Assembly: GCA_026706735.1 (NCBI GenBank)
Contig: JAPOYD010000133.1
Location: 1-32,227, forward strand
Length of the DNA: 32,227 nucleotides
Source: Nitrospinota bacterium
GTDB lineage: Bacteria; UBA8248
Direction of reading: 5' to 3'
Below, one piece after another: positions 1-7,395 of this stretch. The notes beneath the pieces were generated by a model. That model had not been told where the DNA came from. It did not search any database and saw only the letters and a list, made by a program, of their open reading frames with translations. A program made the position numbers and the translations under genes. Each line of letters begins with the position of its first letter. The stretch's first letter is position 1.

Positions 1-71
1 GAATTTCACTCCCCCCTTGAGGGGGAGTCAACGAGGCAAGGGCGAAGCCCGCAGGCGAGTTGGTGGGGGGT

Positions 72-98
72 CAATCGCGACTGATGAAAGAGCGATTG
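72..98 (+). repeat. Hairpin A, 13-nt loop family
   Basis: A perfect 7-bp stem CAATCGC/GCGATTG encloses the 13-nt loop GACTGATGAAAGA. The loop is closely related to those of hairpins at 118-140, 141-165, 419-447 and 12674-12700, while the stem sequence is different in each. Confidence 0.6.
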
Positions 99-117
99 CG
101 CCTTATAAAGTCAAGCA

Positions 118-140
118 GCCCCTCCTTTCTCTGTCGGGGT
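118..140 (-). repeat. Hairpin B, 13-nt loop family
   Basis: A CCCC/GGGG stem, with an outer G-T pair, encloses 13 nt that read GACAGAGAAAGGA on the minus strand. It directly abuts hairpin C. Confidence 0.5.
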
Positions 141-165
141 AATTCCTCCTTCTTCAGTCAAAATT
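141..165 (-). repeat. Hairpin C, degenerate member of the 13-nt loop family
   Basis: The 13-nt loop reads GACTGAAGAAGGA on the minus strand. The stem is weaker than in the other copies: two unpaired positions next to the loop, then four pairs (AATT/AATT). Confidence 0.4.
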
Positions 166-418
166 CACTCCCCACCGATTCAGCCTTCGCACAAACCGCT
201 CGGCTTCATCGACTCCCCCTCAAGGGGGGAGTGAACGTCAAAATCGCTTCCCGAGCCTTTTTCAACAATCCCTCTTCGGGCAGGTTCGTGCACGCATTTG
301 CCCGCAGTTGCGCGTCGCGCCGAATCCGCGCGCGCGCCCAGAATACACCACGGGCGGCGCCCCGAGAAAGGCCCGCGTTTTCTTCACCTGAAGCGTCGAT
401 TCCGCCCGATGAGGAAGG

Positions 419-447
419 TCGATTCCGACTGAGAAAGGAGGAATCGA
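419..447 (+). repeat. Hairpin D, 13-nt loop family
   Basis: A perfect 8-bp stem TCGATTCC/GGAATCGA encloses the loop GACTGAGAAAGGA. This is the cleanest member of the family. Confidence 0.65.
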
Positions 448-585
448 GCATATCCGGAGAACGGGATATCGTCCGGCCCATCGTTTCCGAATCAGGAGAT
501 ACCATGAGACGGTTCCGTTTTTCCAGGACCCGGACGCAGCGCACCGGACGCCCCTCCCGAATCCGTTCCGAACAAGTAAACAATT

Positions 586-659
586 CGATAAATTCAGATA
601 AAATTGGATAAATTCACGGGGTTTTTCCGTAAATTAACGCAAATTTTCGCGGGGAAATG
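586..659 (+). repeat. AT-rich dispersed repeat, left copy
   Basis: A tract containing GATAAATTCACG, a TTTTTC run and GTAAATTAACG is matched, in reverse complement, at 12441-12514. Over the central 33 or so bases only about three positions differ. The two copies are in opposite orientation about 11.8 kb apart and bracket the block from the CaiB gene to SCO1. Its role is unknown. Confidence 0.6.
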
Positions 660-774
660 CGCGCAAATGCGGGGAGCTGCGGTGCAGGATGCGCGGATAA
701 GCCTGGCGCCAATCTCCCGTCAGGGCATCAAATCGTTCTACGCCAAGTGTTTGTATATCAGCAGGTTAGCGCGA

Positions 775-1941
775 TTACACGGCGCCTTCGGCGCGCAGGC
801 GGGCGATTTCCTCCGAACCGTATCCCAATTCGGCGAGAATTTCTTCGGTGTGCTCGCCCAGCATCGGCGCAGGACGCCTAAAATCAGTCACTTCGCCGCC
901 GAAGGCGACCGGCGAGGCGGGCATGAGGCCCGGCCCCGCCGCGGGGTGGTCGACCTCGACGAAGGCCTCGGGGAAGCGCTCCTTGACTTGCGCCACGTCG
1001 TTGATGGCACTCACCGTAACCCCTTGAGGAATAAGGAGTTCCTCCCACTCGGCGGTCGTCTTCCGGGTGAGGATTTCTTCCAGGATCGCGCGGAGGGCGG
1101 CGTCGTTCGCCACGCGGTCGGTGTTCTCGCGGAAGCGGGGATCGTCCGCAAGCGCAGGCTTTTCAAGGGCTTCGACGAATACGCGGTAGCGGTTCGTGTT
1201 CGAGATCGCCACGTACAAGAGGCCGTCCCTGGTGCGGTAGCCCGAAAATGGAGACACCACCGGATGGGAAAGTCCTTCAGAAACAGGCACTTGTCCGGTG
1301 AAGGTGTGGCGCGACACCGGATTCTCCATGATGTTGACCGTCGCGCCCATCATCGAGGCGTCCACGCGGGCGCCCTCCCCGGTGCGCTCCCGCTTCAGAA
1401 GGGCGGTGAGAATCCCGGAAAGCAAGTAAAGTCCGCTGGTTACGTCGATGATCGACACGCCCACGCGCACGGGCTCCCCGTCCACAGGCCCCGTCACGCT
1501 GATGAGGCCGCCCGCGGCCTGCAAGAGGCTGTCGAAGGCGGGGCGTCTCGCGTTTTTCCCGGTCTGGCCGAAGCCGGACACCGCGCCGTATACGAGCCTC
1601 GGATTATCCGCCCTCAGGACCTCCCAGCCGACACCCAGGCGGTCCATCACGCCCGGGAGGAGGTTTTCCACCAGAACGTCCGCCTCCCGGCAGAGTTTCC
1701 TGAAAACTTCGACTCCTTCGGGGTTTTTGAGATTCAGCGTGATGGAGCGCTTGCCGCGGTTCAAGCTCATGAAGTAGCTGCTCTCACCGTTCTTGAAAGG
1801 ACCGATGGCGCGGCTGTCCTCCCCGCCGGGGCGCTCCACCTTGATGACCTCAGCGCCATAGCCCGCCAGATAGAGCGATACAATGGGGCCGGCATTGAAC
1901 TGGCTGGCGTCGACGACCTTCAGACCCTGGAGGAGTGGCAT
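775..1941 (-). CDS. CaiB/BaiF family CoA-transferase
   Basis: This 388-residue protein is a class III (formyl-CoA/carnitine-type) CoA-transferase, which moves CoA between acyl-CoA and a free carboxylate through an aspartyl anhydride. What is visible: the N-terminal GLKVVDAS strand, the GAEVIKVERPGGEDSR segment, NRGKRSITLNLKN, and VGVSIIDVTSG, whose Asp166 is at the position of the catalytic aspartate in formyl-CoA transferase. The C-terminal PAPMLGEHTEEIL is typical of the family, and the length is normal. The start is ATG, with only a weak ribosome site. It begins 18 nt after the stop of the zinc-ribbon protein gene, so the two are probably one transcript. The substrate cannot be told from sequence; DUF35-type proteins usually partner acyl-CoA enzymes, which fits an acyl-CoA pathway. 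Confidence 0.92.
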   Translation of the reverse strand: MPLLQGLKVVDASQFNAGPIVSLYLAGYGAEVIKVERPGGEDSRAIGPFKNGESSYFMSLNRGKRSITLNLKNPEGVEVFRKLCREADVLVENLLPGVMDRLGVGWEVLRADNPRLVYGAVSGFGQTGKNARRPAFDSLLQAAGGLISVTGPVDGEPVRVGVSIIDVTSGLYLLSGILTALLKRERTGEGARVDASMMGATVNIMENPVSRHTFTGQVPVSEGLSHPVVSPFSGYRTRDGLLYVAISNTNRYRVFVEALEKPALADDPRFRENTDRVANDAALRAILEEILTRKTTAEWEELLIPQGVTVSAINDVAQVKERFPEAFVEVDHPAAGPGLMPASPVAFGGEVTDFRRPAPMLGEHTEEILAELGYGSEEIARLRAEGAV

Positions 1942-1959
1942 CGGATGAGAAAATGCTCT

Positions 1960-2826
1960 CTAGCGGCGTTTTCTGGGGGTTTTGGAGGCCGTTTTCTTCT
2001 GGGTGGTGTTTTTCGCCGTTGTTTTCTTCGCAGCTGTTTTCTTAGGCGCCTTCGCCCTGGCCGCCTTGCCCGCGGCGGCTTTCTTGGCTGTGGCGCTTCT
2101 GTTCGTAGTATTCGCGGCCTTGGCGGCGCTCGTTTTCCTTTTCGCCGCTGTTTTCCGCGTCGTCGCCGCTTTCTTCTTAACTGCAGGCGCTTTCGCTTTA
2201 GCGCTGGCCGTTGTTCGCTTTTTCTCAGACGCCGCTTTTTCAGGGGCTTCTTTTTTCCGCCGCGCCTGTTGTCTTTTCGACCTTTTCTCGCTTTTCGCCC
2301 GTACCGCCTCGGCCGCCCGTTTTTCTTCTTCGGTAGGCGGGAACACGGGTTTTCTGCGCCCCGTCAACAGGCGAAAGGCATACCCTACTTGCGTTTCACG
2401 CCATTCATTCTCTCCGAGGTCCTGCAACACGAGTTCCACCGGAGAACCGGGAACCAGCATGTCCCGATAGCCTTCCCAGCCGATCAAATGGGAATTTATC
2501 TTTATCCCCTCATCCAGGAGTATCACGGCAGAAACATGTTCCAGATTCCCATCTGCGGAGGAACGCGTAATCGTGGCCGAAAGAAGCTTGCCCCTCCCGC
2601 TCAAAAGCACTTCGCTCGTGCTGCGTGGACAAACCGGGTTGTCGCAAGTCGTTTTCGAACCGGTTTTCGGGAAAAAATACTCTTCGCATTCCTTGCAAAC
2701 AGAGCCGATGAGCTTGGGCTTATGGCGAGAATTACTGGGAATCGTAAAAACATCGCGCATAAAGGGAATAACAACTTTATTTTTATCCGGAACGAAAATG
2801 GAAGGCTGATTCTGGGGCGAGTTCAT
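1960..2826 (-). CDS. DUF35 zinc-ribbon/OB-fold protein with a histone H1-like C-terminal tail
   Basis: The first 160 or so of 288 residues match the Zn-ribbon plus OB-fold (DUF35) family that accompanies thiolases and acyl-CoA enzymes. Four cysteines form a ribbon (Cys44, Cys47, Cys61, Cys66), followed by an OB-like stretch from about 75 to 155 (GRGKLLSATI through ETQVGYAF). From about residue 165 to the end it changes completely into a low-complexity Lys/Ala/Thr/Arg-rich tail with KKAA, AKKT and TAAK repeats, like histone H1 or bacterial H1-like proteins. Ordinary family members end near 130-150 residues, so the tail is an extension. The start ATG has AGGG 7 nt upstream. The gene leads a two-gene operon with the CoA-transferase. 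The tail may bind nucleic acid or another polyanion; this is inference. Confidence 0.85.
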   Translation of the reverse strand: MNSPQNQPSIFVPDKNKVVIPFMRDVFTIPSNSRHKPKLIGSVCKECEEYFFPKTGSKTTCDNPVCPRSTSEVLLSGRGKLLSATITRSSADGNLEHVSAVILLDEGIKINSHLIGWEGYRDMLVPGSPVELVLQDLGENEWRETQVGYAFRLLTGRRKPVFPPTEEEKRAAEAVRAKSEKRSKRQQARRKKEAPEKAASEKKRTTASAKAKAPAVKKKAATTRKTAAKRKTSAAKAANTTNRSATAKKAAAGKAARAKAPKKTAAKKTTAKNTTQKKTASKTPRKRR

Positions 2827-3049
2827 GTACTACCCTGTTTTTGAAGTTCGGAGAAACCAAATCAAATTGAACGAAATGTAAACAGCTAGTTAAATCTCAT
2901 AGGCTTGCCGGGATTTGTGCGCGAACACTAGCAAGGGGTCGGGCGGGTGTCAAGATGAGTTCAAACCGAAAAATCCCTCAATTCGGCACAAGAGAAATGA
3001 CCCATATTCATAACATAATGACTCCTGAGCCAACCTTGATATTGGCGAC

Positions 3050-3079
3050 TTGACCATTCAAAACCTGCAATCTTATAGT
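3050..3079 (+). promoter_or_regulatory. Sigma-70-like promoter for the sel cluster
   Basis: TTGACC (3050-3055) and TATAGT (3074-3079) are each one base from consensus and are separated by 18 bp. They lie about 30 bp before the ATG chosen for selA. The TTG inside the -35 box is in frame with selA and would look like a start codon, but promoter position, ribosome site and family length all favour the ATG at 3110. Confidence 0.55.
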
Positions 3080-3109
3080 CATCCATCGTATTCATATAAG
3101 GGATGCGGC

Positions 3110-4552
3110 ATGACTTCTTCTAAGGCTCGAAATATTCAATCCAAGCTGTTTCGACTATTGCCTTCAGTGGATGAAATCGTCACCCGTCTCAAAAATGACG
3201 GTGCCAATGGCTCATCAGACGCTGCTCTGGCCGATGCCGTCAGAAAAGCAATCGGCGAGAAAAGACAGCTTCTGCTTGAACAAATGAACCAAGAATTCCC
3301 GAATGCTGAGGAAAACGCGTCGCTGTCGGAGCAAACGCTTCGGGATATCGTTTTAAGTGAAGCAAAACAAATCCTTACCTCGAATAAACAACTTGGGCTA
3401 AAAAAAGTCATCAACGCCACAGGAATCGTGCTGCACACAAATCTGGGCCGAGCCCCGTTAAGTGAAGCAGCCAGGACAGCACTAGATGAGGTAGCACAAG
3501 GATATTCAAATCTGGAATTCGACTTGAACCTCGGGCAGAGAGGAAAAAGAGGGTCTGATGTGGAATCTCTTCTTTGCCAACTTACAGGGGCGGAGGCGGC
3601 ACTGGTCGTCAACAACAATGCTGCAGCCGTGATGTTTGCGATTCATACAATGGCCCATTCCTCAGAAGTAATCGTTTCACGAGGCGAGATGGTCGAAATT
3701 GGCGGCTCTTTCCGAATACCGGATATCATGCGCCAAAGCGGCGCAACGATAGTAGAAGTAGGGACGACGAACAAAACGAGGATATCCGATTACCGCAACG
3801 CTATCACCCAAGATACAGCTTTGCTGCTGAAAGCGCATACTAGTAATTACAGGATTGTCGGCTTCACGGAAGAAGTACCCCGCGATGAGCTATCAGAACT
3901 CAGCAGGGAAACAAATGTGCCCACGCTAGAAGATCTCGGGAGTGGTTCGCTTCTACCAATTGATGGACTACCCCATGAACCCACCGCCATAGAATCAATT
4001 CAAGCAGGAATCGATGTCGTAACCTTTTCCGGGGACAAGCTTCTCGGTGGTCCACAGGCTGGTATTGTTGTTGGCAAGGCACTATGGGTCGAGAAAATGA
4101 AAAAACACCCTCTCATGCGCATTCTCAGGCTCGATAAGCTTACGCTCGCCGCCTTGGAGGCAACACTCAGGGCGTATCTTGATCCTGATGCTGCCCATGG
4201 GCAAATCCCGACTCTTCAAATGTTGTCCAAAAAACAGAAAAATCTAAATAAACAGGCGGAATCCTTGATGAATCTGATGGGGGGACATACTTGTTCCGTG
4301 CTCGGCGCCAAGGTGGAAGAAACTTCAGGGATGGTAGGCGGCGGGGCCATGCCCCTGGCGAAACTCGATAGTTATGCCGTGACATTATCTCCCAAAACTT
4401 TTTCCGCCAAATCGTTGGAAACCAGATTGCGTAATGCGACGCCACCTGTCGTGGCGCGCATTCATGAGGATAAAGTAGTACTGGATCTGCGATGTATTCG
4501 AGAAGATGAAATGAATCAGCTTGCCGTGATTCTCAACGAATTCGCAAAGTAG
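3110..4552 (+). CDS. selA: L-seryl-tRNA(Sec) selenium transferase
   Basis: SelA converts seryl-tRNA(Sec) to selenocysteinyl-tRNA(Sec) using selenophosphate and PLP. The 480 residues carry the family hallmarks in order: LFRLLPSVDEI near the N-terminus, INATGIVLHTNLGRAPLS, TGAEAALVVNNNAAAV, VSRGEMVEIGGSFRIPD, EVGTTNKT, LLLKAHTSNYRI, DLGSGSL and SGDKLLGGPQAGI with the PLP lysine at Lys310. The ATG at 3110 is preceded by AAGGGA about 7 nt upstream; the in-frame TTG at 3050 lies in the likely -35 box and would add 20 residues unlike the family. It is the first gene of a plus-strand cluster with a hydrolase, selB and a class V aminotransferase. Base composition is clearly more AT-rich than most of the window. 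No tRNA(Sec) gene or selD was found here. Confidence 0.96.
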   Translation: MTSSKARNIQSKLFRLLPSVDEIVTRLKNDGANGSSDAALADAVRKAIGEKRQLLLEQMNQEFPNAEENASLSEQTLRDIVLSEAKQILTSNKQLGLKKVINATGIVLHTNLGRAPLSEAARTALDEVAQGYSNLEFDLNLGQRGKRGSDVESLLCQLTGAEAALVVNNNAAAVMFAIHTMAHSSEVIVSRGEMVEIGGSFRIPDIMRQSGATIVEVGTTNKTRISDYRNAITQDTALLLKAHTSNYRIVGFTEEVPRDELSELSRETNVPTLEDLGSGSLLPIDGLPHEPTAIESIQAGIDVVTFSGDKLLGGPQAGIVVGKALWVEKMKKHPLMRILRLDKLTLAALEATLRAYLDPDAAHGQIPTLQMLSKKQKNLNKQAESLMNLMGGHTCSVLGAKVEETSGMVGGGAMPLAKLDSYAVTLSPKTFSAKSLETRLRNATPPVVARIHEDKVVLDLRCIREDEMNQLAVILNEFAK

Positions 4553-4610
4553 TCATCAACCATCTGTGCAATAATTTTTTTGCCATCACGAAAAAGGGGA
4601 CAATTTTCCG

Positions 4611-5414
4611 ATGCCAACCGTTAATTCCGATGGCGTTGCCATAGATTATGAAGTCATCAACCCCGAGCATACCGATACGCCTGTATTCCTAATCACCGGA
4701 CTGGGGGGCATTCGCGGTATATGGATGAATCAAATCGACGCCTTTTCCGCGACCAGACCCCTCATCCTCCATGACCATAGGGGAACGGGAAAAAGCGCGA
4801 AACCGAGCGGGGTTTATAGCGTCCCCAACATGGCGAAAGATATCATCGCTATCATGAATGATCTTGAAATAGAACAAGCGCATCTCGTCGGCAGTTCAAC
4901 CGGGGGAGCCATTATTCAAGTCATGTGTATTGATTATCCCGAGCGTGTAAAAAGCGGGTCTATCGTAAGTTCCTGGCCCAAGAGCGACGCATATTTCACC
5001 CGCCAGTTCAGCGTGCGCAAAGAAGTCCTGCTTGAGATGGGATGGGAACCTTACACGAGATTTTCCACATTTACCCTGCATAGCCCAAAGTTTTTCACCG
5101 ACAACTTTCAGGAAATTCAATTGCAGGAAAACCAATCGATCGCCAACGCGCCTCCGGCTGAAATTATGGCCGAGAGAATCGACTGCATTATTGCGCATGA
5201 CCAGTTAGACCGCCTTGGTCAAATCACATGTCCTGTGCTGGTGGCAGTTGCCAGAGACGATGTCGTCACTCCGCTGTACTATTCCCATCAATTGAGTGAT
5301 GCCATCCCTGGAGCTGAACTGAAAATTTTTGATGAAGGCGGCCATTTCGTATATATCGAGAAACCGGTTGAATTCAATGAGTCCATCCTGGAATTTATCC
5401 ATCGACATGACTAA
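4611..5414 (+). CDS. Alpha/beta-hydrolase fold protein between selA and selB
   Basis: This 267-residue protein has the alpha/beta-hydrolase fold and probably hydrolyses a small ester, lactone or carbamate in the cytoplasm. The oxyanion-hole strand is FLITGLGG, followed by HDHRGTGKS. The nucleophile elbow is GSSTGG with Ser96. The acid lies in VARDDVVTP and the histidine in EGGHFVYIEKP near the C-terminus. No signal peptide is seen. The pattern is closest to 3-oxoadipate enol-lactonase/RutD-like hydrolases, but the substrate cannot be assigned. It lies 58 nt after selA and 48 nt before selB, in the same orientation and similar AT-rich composition, so it is probably co-transcribed. It is not a known part of selenocysteine insertion, which makes its place between selA and selB unusual. 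Confidence 0.88.
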   Translation: MPTVNSDGVAIDYEVINPEHTDTPVFLITGLGGIRGIWMNQIDAFSATRPLILHDHRGTGKSAKPSGVYSVPNMAKDIIAIMNDLEIEQAHLVGSSTGGAIIQVMCIDYPERVKSGSIVSSWPKSDAYFTRQFSVRKEVLLEMGWEPYTRFSTFTLHSPKFFTDNFQEIQLQENQSIANAPPAEIMAERIDCIIAHDQLDRLGQITCPVLVAVARDDVVTPLYYSHQLSDAIPGAELKIFDEGGHFVYIEKPVEFNESILEFIHRHD

Positions 5415-5462
5415 TCGATATTTTCATAACTCGCCTATCAACCACGAAGGCGAAACCACTTT

Positions 5463-7373
5463 ATGAAACACGTTGTCATCGGAACCGCCGGCCACATCGA
5501 TCACGGCAAAACCTCTCTCGTCAAAGCATTGACCGGTACAGACACCGACCGCCTCAAAGAGGAAAAAGAACGCGGCATCACCATCGAGCTCGGGTTCGCT
5601 GAGTTGATTCTTGATAATGTCCACGCAGGCATCGTGGACGTTCCGGGTCATGAGCGATTCGTAAAAAACATGCTGGCGGGAGTCGGCGGCATCGATTTGG
5701 TCATGCTGATCGTTGCTGCCGATGAAGGCATCATGCCGCAAACGAGGGAACATTTGTCCATTTGCCGACTTCTCGGTGTTAAAACCGGACTCATCGTACT
5801 CACCAAAACGGATCTGGTCGAACCGGAATGGGTTGAACTTGTGACGGACGATATACAGGACTTCGTCAAAGATACTTTCCTGGAAGAAAAACCCATCGTT
5901 CCGGTTTCGGCTCACACTGGAGATGGTCTGGAAAATCTCGAAAAAGCTTTGCACGAAATCGCAAATCAAACACCCGCAAAAAGTGAAACGGGTATCTTTC
6001 GAATTCCAATTGACCGCGTCTTCACGATGCGGGGCTTCGGTGTCGTGATTACGGGAACTTTGTTCAGTGGAAGTGTGGCTGTTGGCGAGCAGGTTGAAGT
6101 TTATCCCAAGGCTCTTCAGGCGCGCGTTCGGGGCTTGCAAGTTCATGGGGAGCCCGTGGAAAAATCGACTGCAGGCCTCAGAACCGCTGTGAACCTTCAG
6201 GGTCTCGAACGCACTGATGTGTTCAGAGGAGACATCATTGGTCATCGTGGTGAACTGAAAACGACGTACATGCTCGACGTTCTTCTGGAACATCTGGCCG
6301 ATGCCCCTCGTCCGTTAAAAACCCGGAATCGCATTCGGTTCCATGCAGGTACAGCTGAAATCATGGGCAGAATTTCACTCATCGGACGAGATGTACTCGA
6401 ACCGGGAGATAGCACTTTTGCTCAAGTACGACTCGAAGAACCTATCGTCGTACTTCCCAGAGACCGGTTCGTCATCCGGAGTTATTCGCCAATCATCACG
6501 TTAGGTGGTGGGGAAATCTTGGATATCATGCCTCGCAAGCATAGACGATTAAGAAGTTCATCCATCGACCACCTGAAATCACTTTATCAGGGGGATGAGA
6601 CGGAAAGACTGCTCATATTGCTTCGGGACTCACGTTTGAACGGGGTTGAACTCGAAGACATCACAGGCCGTCTGACACTAAAACCGAGCGATATACAAAA
6701 AATCATTCAAGAATTATCAGCCCATGGAGAAGTGCAGATTATCGACCAAGCCAATTTCTTCTCCATGACTAGAGCGCATTTCAAAACAGCCCAAAATAAT
6801 ATTCTCTCTTTTTTGAGTAACTATCATGCTGAAAACCCTCTTCGCACAGGGGCGCCCAGGGAAGAAGTTCGCGGCAAGGCGGGTGACATCAATGAAAAAA
6901 TCTTCGCAGCTGCACTCAAGCATTTAAACGAATCAAACGAAATCGTTGAAAATGGCGCCATCCTAAGACTCGCTTCCCATTCAGTAGAAATTGATGAAAC
7001 GCTCGGAGAAGTGAAAACAAAACTAGAGACGATTTTCAAAAACGCCCATTTTCAACCGCCATCCGTCGAAGACGCATTCTCACTAAACGGCGGTCAAGGC
7101 AATTCAAATCAAAATGCCCTGCAAATTCTCATCGACGAAGGTGCTTTGTTGCGACTGAAGGACAACATTATCTATCATGAAAATGCTTTAAGCGAAGCAG
7201 AAAAATTTCTCAGAGAACATCTGTCGCAAAACAACGAAATTACGGCGGCGGAATTTCGGGATCTGTTGGGCATTACCAGAAAACACGCCATACCTTTGCT
7301 TGAATATTTTGATACGGCGCGTATTACACTGCGAGTAGGAGATAAGAGAGTAATTCGTCCAGACGCAAGATAA
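5463..7373 (+). CDS. selB: Selenocysteine-specific translation elongation factor
   Basis: SelB is the GTPase that carries selenocysteinyl-tRNA to UGA codons next to a SECIS hairpin. In this 636-residue protein the G1 loop is [12 protein letters not shown] (Lys16), then RGITIELGF (switch I), DVPGHE (G3) and TKTD (G4). EF-Tu-like domains II and III follow ([17 protein letters not shown]). The C-terminal half, from about residue 370, is made of winged-helix repeats, ending with [31 protein letters not shown] split across the last two helices; these bind the SECIS RNA. Length is normal. The ATG has no strong ribosome site, so translation may depend on coupling. Its presence with selA indicates that the organism makes selenoproteins encoded outside this window. 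Confidence 0.96.
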   Translation: MKHVVIGTAGHIDHGKTSLVKALTGTDTDRLKEEKERGITIELGFAELILDNVHAGIVDVPGHERFVKNMLAGVGGIDLVMLIVAADEGIMPQTREHLSICRLLGVKTGLIVLTKTDLVEPEWVELVTDDIQDFVKDTFLEEKPIVPVSAHTGDGLENLEKALHEIANQTPAKSETGIFRIPIDRVFTMRGFGVVITGTLFSGSVAVGEQVEVYPKALQARVRGLQVHGEPVEKSTAGLRTAVNLQGLERTDVFRGDIIGHRGELKTTYMLDVLLEHLADAPRPLKTRNRIRFHAGTAEIMGRISLIGRDVLEPGDSTFAQVRLEEPIVVLPRDRFVIRSYSPIITLGGGEILDIMPRKHRRLRSSSIDHLKSLYQGDETERLLILLRDSRLNGVELEDITGRLTLKPSDIQKIIQELSAHGEVQIIDQANFFSMTRAHFKTAQNNILSFLSNYHAENPLRTGAPREEVRGKAGDINEKIFAAALKHLNESNEIVENGAILRLASHSVEIDETLGEVKTKLETIFKNAHFQPPSVEDAFSLNGGQGNSNQNALQILIDEGALLRLKDNIIYHENALSEAEKFLREHLSQNNEITAAEFRDLLGITRKHAIPLLEYFDTARITLRVGDKRVIRPDAR

Positions 7374-7395
7374 AATTTCCCATAAGGAATCAACA

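Larger units (their letters stand above)
5..235. repeat. Inverted pair of palindromic intergenic repeats, with hairpins between
   Basis: Two copies of a roughly 66-70 bp repeat face each other. The left copy (5-70) opens with TTCACTCCCCCC, has the self-complementary core CCCCTTGAGGGG and ends in GGTGGGGGG. The right copy (about 166-235) is the reverse complement of the same unit and ends GGGGGGAGTGAA. The same paired unit recurs at 31034-31192, so this is a dispersed family. The 95 bp between the two copies is unlike the spacer of the second pair and holds three small hairpins. No transposase is encoded, so a non-autonomous (MITE-like or REP-like) element is the best guess. Confidence 0.8.
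1..774. other. Gene-free intergenic region
   Basis: I see no credible protein gene in either strand here; the open frames have no recognisable domain and are interrupted by repeat structures. The stretch holds the inverted palindromic repeat pair, four short hairpins with related 13-nt loops, a second unrelated hairpin at 450-469 (ATATCC/GGATAT stem), a GCTTTTTCAACA-type motif near 254-268, and an AT-rich dispersed repeat at 586-659. It lies downstream of the leftward CaiB gene. Confidence 0.6.

Noticed and set aside
72-98. Hammerhead ribozyme suggested by CTGATGA followed by GAAA
   Set aside because: There is no stem II between the two core motifs, which overlap here, and the other members of the hairpin family lack CTGATGA.
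604-2844. Very long open frame on the plus strand across 604-2844
   Set aside because: It lies antisense to the CaiB and DUF35 genes, both of which have clear family motifs; its product is compositionally odd (Arg/Phe-rich runs opposite the Lys-rich tail) and has no domain.
2827-3109. Possible selC (tRNA-Sec) next to selA
   Set aside because: No long acceptor/extra-arm structure or TCA anticodon loop was found here or in the other gaps of the cluster.
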